The notes: a model not told the origin generated them from the letters alone. Positions 11,371-22,800 are shown, numbered from the stretch's first letter. The stretch: 64,000 nt of DNA from Cylicocyclus nassatus (GCA_958299035.1 CATQJL010000223.1:81299322-81363321), one strand, 5' to 3'. Program-made: numbers and translations.

Positions 11371-11688
11371 AGGCAGTGTCCAGGAAAATCTGGTCGCATG
11401 GCTCTTTTGCCTGGAAATTGGTGAGGGTGCCCACACTAAGGCACTGCCCAAGGGGTAGCGCAAACCCCGCGCCTGCGTAGCCCGAAAACGACTTCGCTCA
11501 CTTTAACACTACCTTCGCGCTACCAATTCGAAGTATTACGGTCACGGCGCAGCAGCGGAGTGTTTGTGGTGGATTTCTCAGCCATGAATGAATTATTTGC
11601 GCTGCGGTTTGGCCAGTGCCTTAGCTAGAGCCCCTCAACAGTTTTTCGGCAAAAACCCATATGCCCAGATTTGCCTAGACACTGCCTT
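11371..11688. mobile_element. MITE with AAGGCAGTGTC ends
   Basis: The left end reads AGGCAGTGTCCAGGAAAATC and the right end GATTTGCCTAGACACTGCCT. A second inner pair (GGCACTGCCCAAGG... / ...TTGGCCAGTGCC) follows. A fragment with the same right end lies at 28540-28575. No clear target duplication was found. Confidence 0.65.
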
Positions 11689-11820
11689 TAATATGAGCAA
11701 AACATTTGAACGTTAACTAAAACATCTTGGTAGCTTTCAGCGATCATTTGAAAAAACCCTGCTCTTCACTTTGTTTCTACCATGCAATTTAGCCGAGAAT
11801 ATAAATGATGCCTTGAAGTA

Positions 11821-12048
11821 TCGTCCCCTCCACAGCTCGTGCTACCCTTGTGGCGTCGCGGACGTGCTACGTGTGACTGGCAACGTTGGCAGTTGGCAAC
11901 ATGCAGCAACATGTTGGAGTGGCCAAAATGTTCTGCCAACATGTTGTGGCATGTTGCAAACATGTTGTTGCCACGTTGCCAACATGTTAGCCACATGTGA
12001 CAGGTCTGAGACGCAGACCAAGGGCAGCACGAGCTGTGGAGGGGACTA
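11821..12048. mobile_element. MITE enclosing a CAACATGTTG palindrome array
   Basis: The termini are CGTCCCCTCCACAGCTCGTG and its inverse CACGAGCTGTGGAGGGGACT. Inside, the self-complementary word CAACATGTTG or close variants occurs at least six times within about 110 bases (11890-11995), spaced by GC-poor linkers. The same palindromes and the same inner word GCAGACCAAGG flank the hAT MITE at 6720-7300, showing that an older copy was the target there. Confidence 0.75.
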
Positions 12049-12278
12049 TACCTGGCGGCTATATACCCTTCGGCACCGCCCGCTACATCCTGACACTAAT
12101 TACTCTACCCAGGGCGCTAGTTACTCTGTCTTTACAATCTAGCAGAGATTTCATATGCTTTCTGAGTATTATTGGAATACTAATTCTGAGTCTTCCAAAT
12201 CAAGCGAGTGCATATTATCGGACAATACAATGACATTGTTTGAGATGAACAGATTTTCAAAAGGTTGAAATTTTTCAG

Positions 12279-12605
12279 TCACCATCTTGTGATATCCTTC
12301 CTCCCCTTCCCCATTTCACAAACCACCGCAAAATCTGCACGTGTAACCTACATATCTAACCCACCCAGGTGTAACATTTTTATGCTCATGTTAAATCGAA
12401 ATAATCTTTGTTTTTTTTTTTTTGGGAGAGCGCTTCTGTGTAACTCGTGCAATTCAGACGCCTTCGTTCTTACGACAGCCTAGTTCTCTCATTTACCGAA
12501 TCGCGGCAGCCCCTACCAATCAGAGGCGTGCAGTAACTAGGCTGCCAAGGTTAGCGGTGCAGAAGGGCCGTTGGCCGTCTTCCATATCTGGCCGCCTGTT
12601 TCGTT
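12279..12605 (+). repeat. Dispersed repeat, copy 1 (partner at 32150-33440)
   Basis: Two blocks are shared with the region around 32150: an upstream one with CCTTCCCC...TAACCTG..CTATCTAA..CACCC.CGTGTAACA, and a downstream one beginning GGGAGAG.GC and carrying ...CCAAT.AGAGGCG..CAGTAACTAG. In this copy the two blocks lie about 60 bases apart. In the other copy they are about 1 kb apart because a MITE has inserted. The family is not identified. Confidence 0.6.
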
Positions 12606-12713
12606 GTGTAGATGATAGAACAAACCACAGTTCTGTTTTGAAAAAACCCAATGTATTTATTAAACACAGAATGTCATTTTCATTTTGCTAAACTCATTCA
12701 TGAAACTGTTGAC

Positions 12714-13479
12714 TAAGCAGGGAACGATACTTGGTGACCCCGGCCATTCATAACGATTTGTATGTCAGAAAATGCGCCTTTTGATGCTGGTTCGAATACT
12801 GCTTTCCATATCTGCGAAACGAGAACCTGGATGGAGTTATATTTATTTTTTCAAAAATGAATTGCACTTCTGCGGAGGGTGAAAATCATTAATAAAAATT
12901 TTTCTTTCCTCTTCAAATGCTGAATATGATTTAGATAGGTATAAATACAACGTTGGGGGACGAGTGGCGTAGTGGTATGAGGCGCCGCTATGACCAGATC
13001 GGACCGGTTCGATCCCCCTAGACCAACCAAGCCCTCCACCCCCCGGGGCCGGTAAATTGGTACCAGAATAATCTGGGAGGATGAAAGCACTGACCTGGAA
13101 ACGGCTGGCCCCCGCAAGTCACTGTAATAGGCTCGCACGCACACAATTGCCTCTTCGACCATGAAGTTAGTGTGTGCGTTCGGCGCATGCCCTCGGAGGT
13201 ATTGAAGACGCCGAATTCTTTATCCTTTATCCTAAATACAACGTTACACCCTTCAAGATTCTCCTCACTAGCTTCAAACGGTAAAATATATCAAATTGGG
13301 TGATTTTAACTACCTAAAAGTACGCAAATTTTCTACGGAAAGTTCATAACTGCCTTTATATGATCGTTTCGCAGATTTCGAGCACAGATTTAGAATCAGC
13401 GTTTCGAGGTGCACCTTATGATATACATCGCATTCCAAATGGCCGGGGTCACCAAGTATCCTTTCCTTTCCTTTCCTTG
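12714..13479. mobile_element. MITE (GATACTTGGTGACCCCGGCC ends) carrying a SINE
   Basis: The left end reads GATACTTGGTGACCCCGGCC and the right end GGCCGGGGTCACCAAGTATC. The right end is extended by CTTTCC repeats (13461-13479). Inner arms pair imperfectly, as in the related elements at 15731-16195. A tRNA-derived SINE sits inside. Confidence 0.75.
12955..13232 (+). mobile_element. tRNA-derived SINE with 13-bp target duplication
   Basis: The 278-bp element lies between two exact copies of TAAATACAACGTT (12942-12954 and 13233-13245). Near its 5' end are a pol III A box (TGGCGTAGTGGT, from 12965) and a B box (GGTTCGATCCC, 13006-13016) with tRNA-like spacing. The 3' end finishes in TTTATCCTTTATCC repeats and not poly(A). 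It lies inside a MITE. The intact duplication argues for a fairly recent insertion. A tRNA gene is ruled out by the lack of an acceptor stem and by the 200-bp tail. Confidence 0.88.
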
Positions 13480-14000
13480 TAAGATCGGGGTCATTATTGA
13501 ATAAGCATATTAAACTTACATTGATGAGTAGATTAAATAAACGCTCAATAAAATTCCTAAACATGTGAATGACATGCCATTTTTTGACATGTTTATCATG
13601 TTTTTTGACATGTAGCAGAAGGTTATCTCTCCATGAAGTTTTACCAAATTGGTACAGGAAAAGAAGCAACATCCTTTTTCAATGAATCCGAATAACGGAT
13701 AAGTACCGAAATTCCTTTCTTTGTCGAAGGGATATTGTGTGGTAATTACTTTGGGCAAAAAAAGCTGTAACATTCAGTCACGCAAATGCAGTGTGAGTTT
13801 CTAGTGGTTGAAACATGTATTGTGGCCTTTGAAAGAGTGCTTTTTACATGTGATTGTAATCGACACACTTTTTCTTCTTGATTTTATGCTGCAACGCTAG
13901 ATATACGTTCACTATAGACCATTTGCCGCACTTTTATTTCTTTTTCTATATCGAATCAAAGTACGCATGTCAAATATCATACACAATTGAACTTCATCTT
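13480..14000. other. No supported feature (downstream of pseudokinase gene)
   Basis: AT-rich spacer downstream of the pseudokinase gene. The open frames on the minus strand (13310-13773) are low-complexity and run partly through the MITE end, and none has splice partners. Confidence 0.4.
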
Positions 14001-17000
14001 TTACTCTGCAAAACTCTCCCCTCTCTTGCATTTGTGCTCTATACATGTACAATTGCCTATATTTGGCACCGGATGCAGACAATCCACCGATTGTGCGTAA
14101 TAATTGCGTAGCATTTGCATCCGTTCAACAAGATCGGGAGTGGCTCCAGTGAAACGTGGTCGACGATGTGCTTCCGAGAGGCATTCCATAACTAGGGACC
14201 ATCTGAAAAAAATATGCACTTTAACGATGGTTCTTTCACTTCTATCCCAACGGGAGAAAGAGGTGAATTGAATTGGATAAATAAACTCACACATCTAGAG
14301 GGCATCCTTGTGGGCATGTAAGACCCCGATCAGGAAGACGGAAACATCTGTAAAGTTCTCAGATGATAAATTGGAGCGTTATTCACTCATCTAATTTCTG
14401 ACCGCTGGATTTCCTCGGTAGTCCTCTGATAGTGCGGCTCGGCCCCCAGTGTCATACATTCCCAGCACAATAACCCGAACATCCTGCAACGTATTTAGAT
14501 AAAATCAAATTGGCACATCTTACTTACCAAATATCGCCTTCTTGTCGAAATTTTGGATTTCGTTCTGCAGAACATACAATTTCTGGAGGGAGCCTGGACG
14601 GTGTGGGTGGGTAGAGACTGCTGAGTTTGACTATGCATCTGGAAATGGGCCAGAAGTTATTCGGGAAAAGACAACTTGTAATTTTGAAGTTAATCTTGCA
14701 AGGGTCCTAAATATGTGTCTCCCAAATATGGTATTGTGACCTAGAATTGGGAAGGAAGGAGGAAAAAGAAGAACAGAAGAAAAGAGACCAATATTTCGCA
14801 GTCTTTTTACTTATTAGGGTGAACGTTAAAAAGTGGGACACTTACGAAATAACTGGAGGTTTCTCAAGAGTGAGAAGCGATTAGACTTTTCAATTTTGAT
14901 AGATGTTAGATTATGTTATTCTCTTGCAGATAATACCTATATAAGGTCATTTACATAATTAATAACTTTTATACTTACTGAAATGCAAAATCAGTCACCT
15001 CGATAAATTATGAAGTTTGAGCAGTATCTGCGCAGTGAAACATGTGAGACCACCCAAAGTACCACTGCTGGAGTGGGTGGTGGGACAGTCACTAAATCCA
15101 CGACGGCTTGGTGGCCTCAGCTTGCAAAGTCAGGAGATATAGCCATTAGCAGCTTTGAGAACATAGATGCGCGTTATTCAATTCCTTCCAGGTGAATGCA
15201 TGTTTTCTAGGTACCATCTGATAGAGCTTTTTACGCTCTATCCATCCATTTGCAACTTACCTCAGATTTTATTTATCTTCGGAAAATATTGGGCGAAACA
15301 GGATTTTTTTGGTTTTTTATTGTGCCAAAAATAGCCACTTTTCAAGTTTTTTCGCTTTTTTTCTAAAATTGAAAGAAAGTCTTATGCATTTAACATATCA
15401 TTTGAAAGAGCATGAAAAGCTCTTTCGAATGGTATGTCATATACTTTACGACCTTACGGTATAGCAGCGCAAGATTGAGAATTGTTCCAAAGACCCTGTC
15501 TGAGTTCTTCACGGCGCCACGAGTACGGTTATGAGAGAGGAGCGGTAACGCGTTGCCAGAATAATAGGCGAAGATCGTTTATGTAAGCGACATTTAAGTT
15601 GTAGCCTGTTGTTGTTGGTGGGAACAAAAAACCTCAAAATGTAAAAAAAAACCAAGCTGTCCCATTTTTTACCGTTCACCCTAATACAAGCATTCTTACT
15701 AAATCATTTATCTAAACAAAAAATCTCTGACAAGGAAAGGACGGTTGGTCAATGTGGGTGCTGGGGCCGCCGAATATACCATCTTGAAGTCTTAAAATGC
15801 TGTTTTATCTGTTTGCCTTATCTGCGAAGCGTTCCTGCGCGAAAAGTTATGAGCGTTTATTGGACAAAAAATCGAATGTGTAAGTAGATTAAAAATAGTC
15901 GTACCTTTTTTCTTAGCTTTTGAATGGAGCATTTATGATTATCAGAAAACTTCAAGCAATAAAAACTTTCAGTTGAATTACCACACTCCACTGCCTCATT
16001 TAAGCAAGCGCAAGAAAAATTTTGGCGACGGATTTTATCCTATAAAATCATTCAATTTTTTTCGCACTAAATGCTCATAACTTTCGTCCGTCAATGCTCC
16101 GCAGTTAAAGAAGGCAGATTTAGAGTCAGCGTTTTATGCTCTCCAAGATGGCATATGTTCCGTCTCAAAAGGCCACTCCAACCATTCTTCCCTTGCGAGG
16201 ACTCGTTTTCACGCTTTTGATTTGCCCTATCTTACTTTCTAGATATTCTGCACCTTCCAGCTTTATTTTCCTAAAAATCTCTCTATATATTGTCGAGTAT
16301 GACGGCATCTAGAATCTGAATTTGAATTCCAATAAACTAGTAATTGGCAGCCCGCATCGAAAAATTTGTATACCTTCGCAAATCCTTAGTGGTCATTTGC
16401 ACATTTTGTGTGGTCACAGCTCCATGAGCGAAGTCCCCGAGCGTTTCATGAAAGTGTTTCAGAGCAGCACTTATTTGTGCTAACACTTCAAGCATATCCT
16501 TCAGCTGAATCATTGGTCGCTCGCGCTCTTCTCGATCCTGGAATCACAAAATTTGGTGTAACGTTGCTTTTTCCAAATTTTACTTACGAACTCGTATCTG
16601 TTGCTGTAGATATTCAGCAAGTGTTCCACCAGCAAGCCATTCAACAGCTATGGCCGGACGCAGGACCGAGAACGACAAGTGAGAAACGGCAAGGATTTTT
16701 GTAACATTTGGATGCGATAGACGGCAGATTCGAGCTGTTTCTTCCAAGAGAGCCACGCTGTGTTTAGGATTTGGATAGCTGACCTGGAACGAAATTTTAG
16801 TCCCATCACAATAAGTTTTGTTATCAATACCTTTACAGCAACAGGTACTCTCTCATTTGTGCGATGTTTTACCCGTGGCACAATGGCCCCACGAAAGAGA
16901 GTGCCTTGAGCCGTATGGGCTAATGGTGTGCCAAAAATCTCGATACAGTTGTCCTCAACAATATAGCGCGATAACTCTGAAGAGAGGGAAGTCTAATTAT

Positions 17001-17629
17001 GTACCAGTAGTAGCTAATACATTGAGTATCTACCTCGTTTCAGTGATTTTAGCTGTTTTTGATAGGGAAAGAGATTATCGGGGACTGGAAGACACATCTT
17101 GTTCCCGTCTAAAACAAACTTTTCTATTTCTTCTACAAAAGAGATTCAATGAGATTTTTTGAGTATGAGCTTTTATCTGGGGAGATTTTCTTGTACGTTC
17201 TGTTAAAGAGATAAATTTAGACAATTTTAGACAATTTTCGTTATCTCCAGTAATTGAGAAGCATAGCATAATGGCAAACATACTGTGATTCTGAAAATCG
17301 AATCTCGCATATGGCATTTCTAGGTATGATCTGCTAGTTCTGAAGTGCCACGAGTCAAAATCATGAAACTTATCAGTCGTTAGATATTCAATTGCTTGAT
17401 TTCTACTTTATATTCTGGTTAAGCCAGTTTTTTGTCGTGGGTTTTCACAAAACTTTGTTGCAAATCAGACGTTTGGCACAAAAAGCCTTTCGAAAACTTA
17501 CTCTTGCATATCCATAAAATGATCAGAATGTAGCAAGTAGTCAGCGCAATAACCGTTGCCCAAGGTGTCATGTAAGAGACTGAGCATTGGTCTGTGACCA
17601 ACTCATCAGCTTGCACCATCTTGTGAAGA
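14001..17629 (-). CDS. Receptor-like tyrosine pseudokinase, 3' nine exons
   Basis: Exons (minus): 17502-17629, 17034-17108, 16831-16976, 16588-16783, 16374-16530 (acceptor alternatively at 16537 with a changed upstream donor), 14528-14638, 14403-14483, 14291-14347 and 14001-14202. Phases agree across all eight introns, giving about 384 residues. Order: a membrane span (WATVIALTTCYILIILWICK), a juxtamembrane segment, then the kinase fold. The ATP-site Lys (VPVAVK), the helix-C Glu (LLEETARIC), a hinge (AVEWLAGGTL), the PPE motif (RLPPEIV), the GDIWMFGLLCWECMTLG helix and the C-lobe Arg (RPRF) are present. Catalysis looks lost: HRDLAARN is replaced by HGAVTTQN, DFG by SLY, two loop glycines are gone and the activation segment is very short. 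Signal peptide and ectodomain exons were not found upstream. It could relate to PTK7, ROR or RYK-type receptors. The intron 14639-16373 holds two MITEs. Confidence 0.85.
14814..15684. mobile_element. TA-flanked MITE in the pseudokinase intron
   Basis: The ends are TTAGGGTGAACGTTAAAAAG and the near inverse TTTTTTACCGTTCACCCTAA, flanked by TA at 14812-14813 and 15685-15686. Inner hairpins (GATAGAGCTTTTTACGCTCTATC near 15220) are visible. It lacks a transposase and lies wholly within the intron between the catalytic-loop exon and the activation-segment exon. Confidence 0.82.
15731..16195. mobile_element. Foldback MITE (CAAGGAAAGGACGGTTGG) in the same intron
   Basis: The left end CAAGGAAAGGACGGTTGG pairs with CCAACCATTCTTCCCTTG on the right, and the arms continue through AAAACGCTGAC..-like blocks toward the middle. 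Related ends occur at 12714-13479, near 24515 and 28500, and near 36265. No certain target duplication. Confidence 0.72.
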
Positions 17630-17897
17630 CTGAAATGCAATAAAAGGATGTAAAAATTATCTCAACAATACAAGCTGAGATTTAGCGTTCTATACGAAGG
17701 GTACATAGCAAATTCAAAGCATGGCATGCAAACACCATTCAACAGCAGTAAAGGCAAACTTGTTTGTTGCAGATATACGGGTAAATTCAAATATCTATTT
17801 TCAAAATAATTCAATTTTGATTTCCATTTCATATTTGCAAAGCTAGGGCATTCATTCGAATGTGTTTTGAGAGTTTCCATAAAGAATTTGCAGATTG

Positions 17898-18207
17898 CAG
17901 TGGCGGACCAAAAGCGGAAGCCCTTCCCTCGAAAATAGATCGCGAGATTCTCAAGGTAGCCTACATGGGTTATAAATGTGCGAGTGACTTGTTTGTTGTT
18001 TCTCCTCAAAAATGATTGAAATCTCCCAAGGAAAACCAAAAATTCAAAGTAGCTGTGTAAAAAAGCATCATTACGCCCTCTTTCTGCAAAATTTGGGGTT
18101 ATAGGCTTGCAAAAAATTTAAAAGGCATCGCAAATATTGGAGGGCGTGGCCTACACTTTCATGCATTTATAAAAGCACGTCTTGATCTGGGGGGGGGGGG
18201 GGGGGGG
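17898..18207. mobile_element. Fragment related to the hAT MITE, with a 19-G run
   Basis: The left end CAGTGGCGGACC and a following block (TCGCGA..TTCTCAA..TAGCCTACATGGGTTATAAATGTGCG) resemble the inner right part of the hAT MITE at 6767-7140 in inverse order. The right end is not preserved and the element runs into a run of 19 G (18189-18207). Truncated or rearranged. A long minus-strand open frame here (17662-18039) is explained by this repeat. Confidence 0.5.
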
Positions 18208-18534
18208 AAGTATATTGTATAGTGTGTTTTTAATATTATCATACTGCTTTTCCAAACCTTTACTTTTACTTGAATCTTATGGTGTTATAGAAAACGAATT
18301 TTTCCAGTCTTCGAATGAAATTTCGCTTGAGTGAAAATGTCTATATTTCTACTTTTATATGATCTACGTTTGCAGACTGGACTGTATACAAGCAGTGCAC
18401 TATTCCAGATATAATTGTGGGAAGCGTCATTCTTGATTGGTTCGAGCCGCGATTTGCAAATACTTCAAAAATTCCTAGTGTTTTTATTTAGTTTTTCAAG
18501 ATAAAAATGAGAATAATCCCAAGCGATACCTCCA

Positions 18535-19255
18535 AGGGCCGCATGCACTACCATCCCCGCTGGGGAGGGGATCGCAGCTTAAAAGAAAGCTTTATATTTC
18601 GAAACTCCAGATACCTGAATTTCACGTTGTGTACCTCTTCGTAAGTATTCCTACTACCCTTCACTTTGAACATGTTGAAGAGGAGCGAGGAGCTGTACGA
18701 ACCGCATTTTCCAGCTTTTGTGTGATTCCTGATGATCCCCGGCGCTTTTCTTTAAAGTCATTTTTTCTCCGAAGTTAACGAAAAACCTCCAAAGTTGTGT
18801 AGATTATCCAACCCGACAGTGCTAAGCATGTTGCCGATAAGAACGAATGATGTTTTGAAGTCATGAAATTTCGATGATTCACAGGTCAAAATTTGAGGTT
18901 TACCGAAAAATTCGACTTTTCAAAAACTCATTTGTTCTCATCAGCAACATGCTTAGCACTGTTGTGTTAGATGTTCAGTACAGTATGTTCAGTACTTTGG
19001 AAAGTTTTCGTTAACTTCGGACGAAGAAAAATGACTTTAAAGAAAAGCGCCGGTGGATCATCAGGGATCATACAAAAGCTGGAAAATGCGGTTCGTACAG
19101 CCTCTCGCTCCTCTTCAACATGTTCACAGTGAAGGGTAGTAGGAATACTTACGGATAGGTACACGTGAAATCCAGGTATCTGGAGTTTCGAAATATAAAG
19201 CTTTCTTTTAAGCTGCGATCCCCTCCCCAGCGGTGAGGTTAGTGCATGCGGCCCC
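18535..19255. mobile_element. Foldback element, ~270-bp arms
   Basis: The two arms, about 18535-18805 and 18985-19255, are inverse copies with about ninety percent agreement by eye. The ends read GGGCCGCATGCACTA and TAGTGCATGCGGCCC. The centre also pairs (AACAGTGCTAAGCATGTTGC and its inverse). No coding potential. The minus-strand frame at 18967-19266 is arm sequence. Confidence 0.82.
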
Positions 19256-20115
19256 AAGACTAACACTAGTGCCCTTTAATAAGACAGCGTAAAAGAGAAA
19301 AGATAGATTGAGAGAGCGATTGAGAGCTCTAGATCGTTAACAGATTAAGATTTTGCTTGATCTACGCATCAGACTGTGAGTAGTTAAATATGTTGCGATG
19401 TAATCCACGCAATTTAAGAGTTGAAAAAAAAAGCAAAAACAATAAAAAAAACAACAGTTTCATCCTTAGTTCGACTGCACATGTGAAAGCCTACTAAAAA
19501 AACCAAAAACGATGTCTGCAAAAAACTATTAAAGGAGCAGAAAGTAAAAATACATCACAATGGCTGCGAACAGCATTTAAAGCGTCTCACGCACATTGCT
19601 AAAGACAGGTTTTGGAAGAGACAACGATCAATACCGTCGATCTTCTTCTTGACATCACTGCTGAAACACTGGTAATATTGTAGGAAAGACGTCTAAAGCC
19701 TTATATGGGCCGTGTTTCTTCAGTAAATTTCGCCTATAATTTGTGGATGCAACTTATCGGAAGGAACGGCCCTGATTTTTATGGCAAGAACGGATATTGT
19801 TGAGGATGCGCAATTTTTTAGAGTTTTTTGCTGAACTCCCACAACATCCAGAAAAATACTACAGATAAGATGAACATGCAAGTTTCTTCACCACATAAAT
19901 GATTCGCACAAAAAAATTTTTTTCGGCATCTCTTGTGGAACATCGATGGCATTGTTCAAAAAGGGTAATCACACTAGTTTTTAATTTCAGGATTAATAAG
20001 CTTTGTTTGGGGAAATAATCCTGATACCCAAATTTCCAACCAGGTTCTCACTCGATCAGAGTTTCGGACTTCCTTTCAAAAATTTTGAAATAGTTATTTT
20101 CAATGACTACAAAAA
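19256..20115. other. No supported feature
   Basis: AT-rich sequence without repeats or exon-like frames that I can support. Confidence 0.4.
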
Positions 20116-20117
20116 TA

Positions 20118-20608
20118 TTAGGTTGATGCACAATTCTTGCAGCAAAAAATAGAAGAAAATTGTTTTAAAAATGCTTAAACAGACCGATCAATTTACAGAA
20201 AATGCTTATTGTTATGCATATCAAAGATAGTATTTTATAGTACATTTTAGAAAAACGACATGAAATAAAATCAATAGATCAATTTTGAAATATCGATTCG
20301 TAACTATTTGCAGAGACATCCAATCACTACCAGATTCTCTTTGGAAAGAGTATGCCACAAAACTAACATTCAAAGATAAATTTGATTTTTAGTAGGCGAT
20401 TTAGCAATTTTATTGACCAAAAATGGAAAAATCACTTTTGCATTTCTCTAAATTACTTTATATCGTTGCCATATGCCCTCAAGGAATTTTGACTCAACCA
20501 CTCCCAAGAAGCGCAAGGCTTTCTCTCCCTATTATGTTTCAAACCAGGAAACTTCATTGAAGCTGGATGAAGTAACAGAATTGGTGCAAGAATTATGCAC
20601 CAACCTAA
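20118..20608. mobile_element. Mariner-type MITE with TA duplication
   Basis: Starts TTAGGTTGATGCACAATTCTTGC and ends with the inverse GCAAGAATTATGCACCAACCTAA, between TA at 20116-20117 and 20609-20610. Same TIR family as 8536-9510, but without the full-length palindrome. Confidence 0.88.
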
Positions 20609-20741
20609 TAGAAGTCGACCAAATTCACGTATTTCCCAATCGGTCTGTTTATGATGGTGCCGCGCAAAATACTTTTTGTGGTTCCAGCTAAGAAATGGTA
20701 GTTGTCTAATAGCTAATTCCTTCAAAGGATTGCAAAAGAGA

Positions 20742-20896
20742 TTAGGATACTAGAGATATTGCGGATAGATAGAAGAGCTTTAAAACCAAAAATCTAAAGT
20801 ATAAGGATAAAGTTTTCTTCTTAGCACCCTTCCCCGGCGGGGTTAACACGGGAATCACGTTGTTTACATCACGCAGCTCGTTCTCCTTGAGCTTAT
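20742..20896 (-). CDS. Possible terminal exon, unrecognised
   Basis: After a CACAG acceptor (ctg at 20897-20899), an open frame reads DKLKENELRDVNNVIPVLTP followed by PGKGAKKK and continues to a stop at 20742-20744. Composition and the upstream acceptor are exon-like, but no upstream exon with a matching phase was found in 20900-21170, and the part after the Lys run is less protein-like. It may end earlier at a donor or be a pseudoexon. Confidence 0.25.
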
Positions 20897-21375
20897 CTGT
20901 GAACGAAGTATCAATAATGCCTCAGTTAGATAGTTTCTGAATCGTTTCCAGGACTGTTTACATACAATACCATGTGTCCGACAATTACGTTAAAAAATTC
21001 AAACGCAAAATTTGCTTATCAGACTAAAACGATAATTATAAAAGCTTGGTAACATCATTCTATTCTCTGTTCATCCAGTGAACTTCATCCAGTGCTGAAC
21101 TGTCCCGACATAAGCTTTGCTACAAAAATTTGTAAACGTAACGTTAAAATTTATGGCATCCCCAAGCTTCAAACAATCATCATATCTGAAATCCGAAAAA
21201 AAAATTTCGTATTTTTGGCCTATTATTTTTCAATGTAGCCACTAAAATATACGGCCAATGCATGAATGTTTGATGTGGATATTGTAGGTGACAAGACAAA
21301 GGTAGCAGACCTTTCCAAACGGGATTCTGGATCATGAGCTCAAGAAAGTTCTCACGAAGGAAAGATACCAAGTTG

Positions 21376-21782
21376 CAGTGGCGAACCGAAATGATATGCA
21401 TATCATCAGAAGCGTTTTAATGAACTGATTCCAAATTTACCTTTCTTAATTGCTGAGCGTTTCCCTAGAAGAAGCTATGGGCGGTTAAATATGGGAACTT
21501 ATTGGGGTTTTGATGGGTAATGTGCTTTGAAACCAGCTTGGGAGTGATTAATTGGCATGGTTTCAAATGCATTGGCTACAAGGAATACATATATACAACG
21601 AACTCATAAATAAGTGTTTTTGAACTATTTTTTGAAGATGTGGCGCTGAATGCGTGCCAATCTCGGACAACCAACGTTCACAACTTCTTCCAGAAAACAG
21701 CTTAGTAGATATGGAAGTTAGATTTGGGATCAGCTCATTAAGATGCATCTAACGATATGCATATCATTTCGGTTCGCCACTG
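21376..21782. mobile_element. MITE with CAGTGGCGAACCGAAATGAT ends
   Basis: The left end CAGTGGCGAACCGAAATGAT and its inverse ATCATTTCGGTTCGCCACTG enclose 407 bp. Both ends continue into GATATGCATATC. The CAGTGGCG start recalls the hAT MITE at 6767, but the 8-base flanks (CCAAGTTG and CGATCCTT) do not match, so the target duplication is missing or lost. Confidence 0.7.
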
Positions 21783-22079
21783 CGATCCTTTCCTTGTCAG
21801 ATTCTTCCAGACTTCGCGTAAATCGAACTTTTTTGATTGTTCAATTGCAATGTTGTGAAGCTTTCTTTGCTCTATCGAATGGAATGTCCCATTCTCAATA
21901 CTTCCTGCACCGCGGCAGAATAAGGAACGTTCATTACTTTTGCACCAACCTAAGACCAGGGCCGGCGATCGCCGTGTGGAGTGCAAGAGCAAGGCCTGAT
22001 AAGCCTGCTTCTGAGGGGAAACGTTTGTCTTACCCGCACCAAGAAGAGAAGAAGAAAGCCTTGCACGGAATCCCGCCTA

Positions 22080-22800
22080 CGGCGCGTGTGTAACAAGAAT
22101 GATGTCAGGTCGCTCGGGGCGCCATCTGACTTATATAAAAGCACGTCTGCTTTAGTACGGCTTGAGGGATGCTTCATGCTGTGCATCAACAACACCAGGA
22201 CAGTCTCCACAAGCCGAATTTGACGCTCTTCTCGATGCTGCAGAGCACATCACCTCTTCATCGCTCTGCAGGAAACGATGACCGGAAAGAGAAGGACATG
22301 CGACAGACAGTGATCGGACCCTCATCAATCTAGGTGAGAGAGTTCCATCACGAAACGTTGGAGGTGACGACTTCGTCGTCCACCCATTTATTGTCCATCT
22401 GGTCGATTAGACCCTATCACTAGCTATCACGCCTACTTCTCCACGTCAGAAGACTGTTAGCAACTGCTACTGCTACTCTCCAGCATCAACTGAAGACGAA
22501 ATGGAATTGAATGTTTCCTACGAAGACGTGAAGGAAGTCGCCCGCAAGGAGAACCTACGATTGATGTGGGGGGGGGGACTTTGATGCGAAAATCGGGGTA
22601 CCACTAGAAGGGGAATAGAATCGTGAAACAAGGATATAGGCTCCGGAACGAAAGCAGCAACGTCTCGGTATCTATTCGCCGCGACTATTCCTTAGCAACA
22701 CCATATTATATGACGAAAAAATAACCTGATGGACATGGAGTTCGCCCAACAATGGCCCGAATAGCGAGTGGGAGGTTGATAAATACCGTCCCAGGAGAGG
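22080..22800 (+). pseudogene. RTE-type LINE endonuclease remnant
   Basis: Broken frames on the plus strand keep the order of an apurinic-type LINE endonuclease: a segment near 22380 resembling FVVHPFIVHLVD, a segment MELNVSYEDVKEVARKENLR from 22501, then G-D-F-D-A-K-I-G near 22570 (the family's GDFNAKIG), and WTWSSPNNGPNSE...VDKY from 22730 (family: WTWxSPNG.T.NEIDYI). Several stops and a G-homopolymer frame shift interrupt it, and no reverse transcriptase follows. It is a 5'-part relic. The clade (RTE) is inferred from motif wording. Confidence 0.65.

Noticed and set aside
12955..13232. tRNA gene
   Set aside because: A and B boxes are present, but there is no acceptor stem, the unit has a 200-bp tail and it is bounded by a target duplication. 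It is a SINE.
17662..18039. 125-residue minus-strand frame next to the pseudokinase membrane exon, considered as ectodomain
   Set aside because: Half of it is sequence of the hAT-like fragment at 17898 and it has no signal peptide or acceptor in the right phase.
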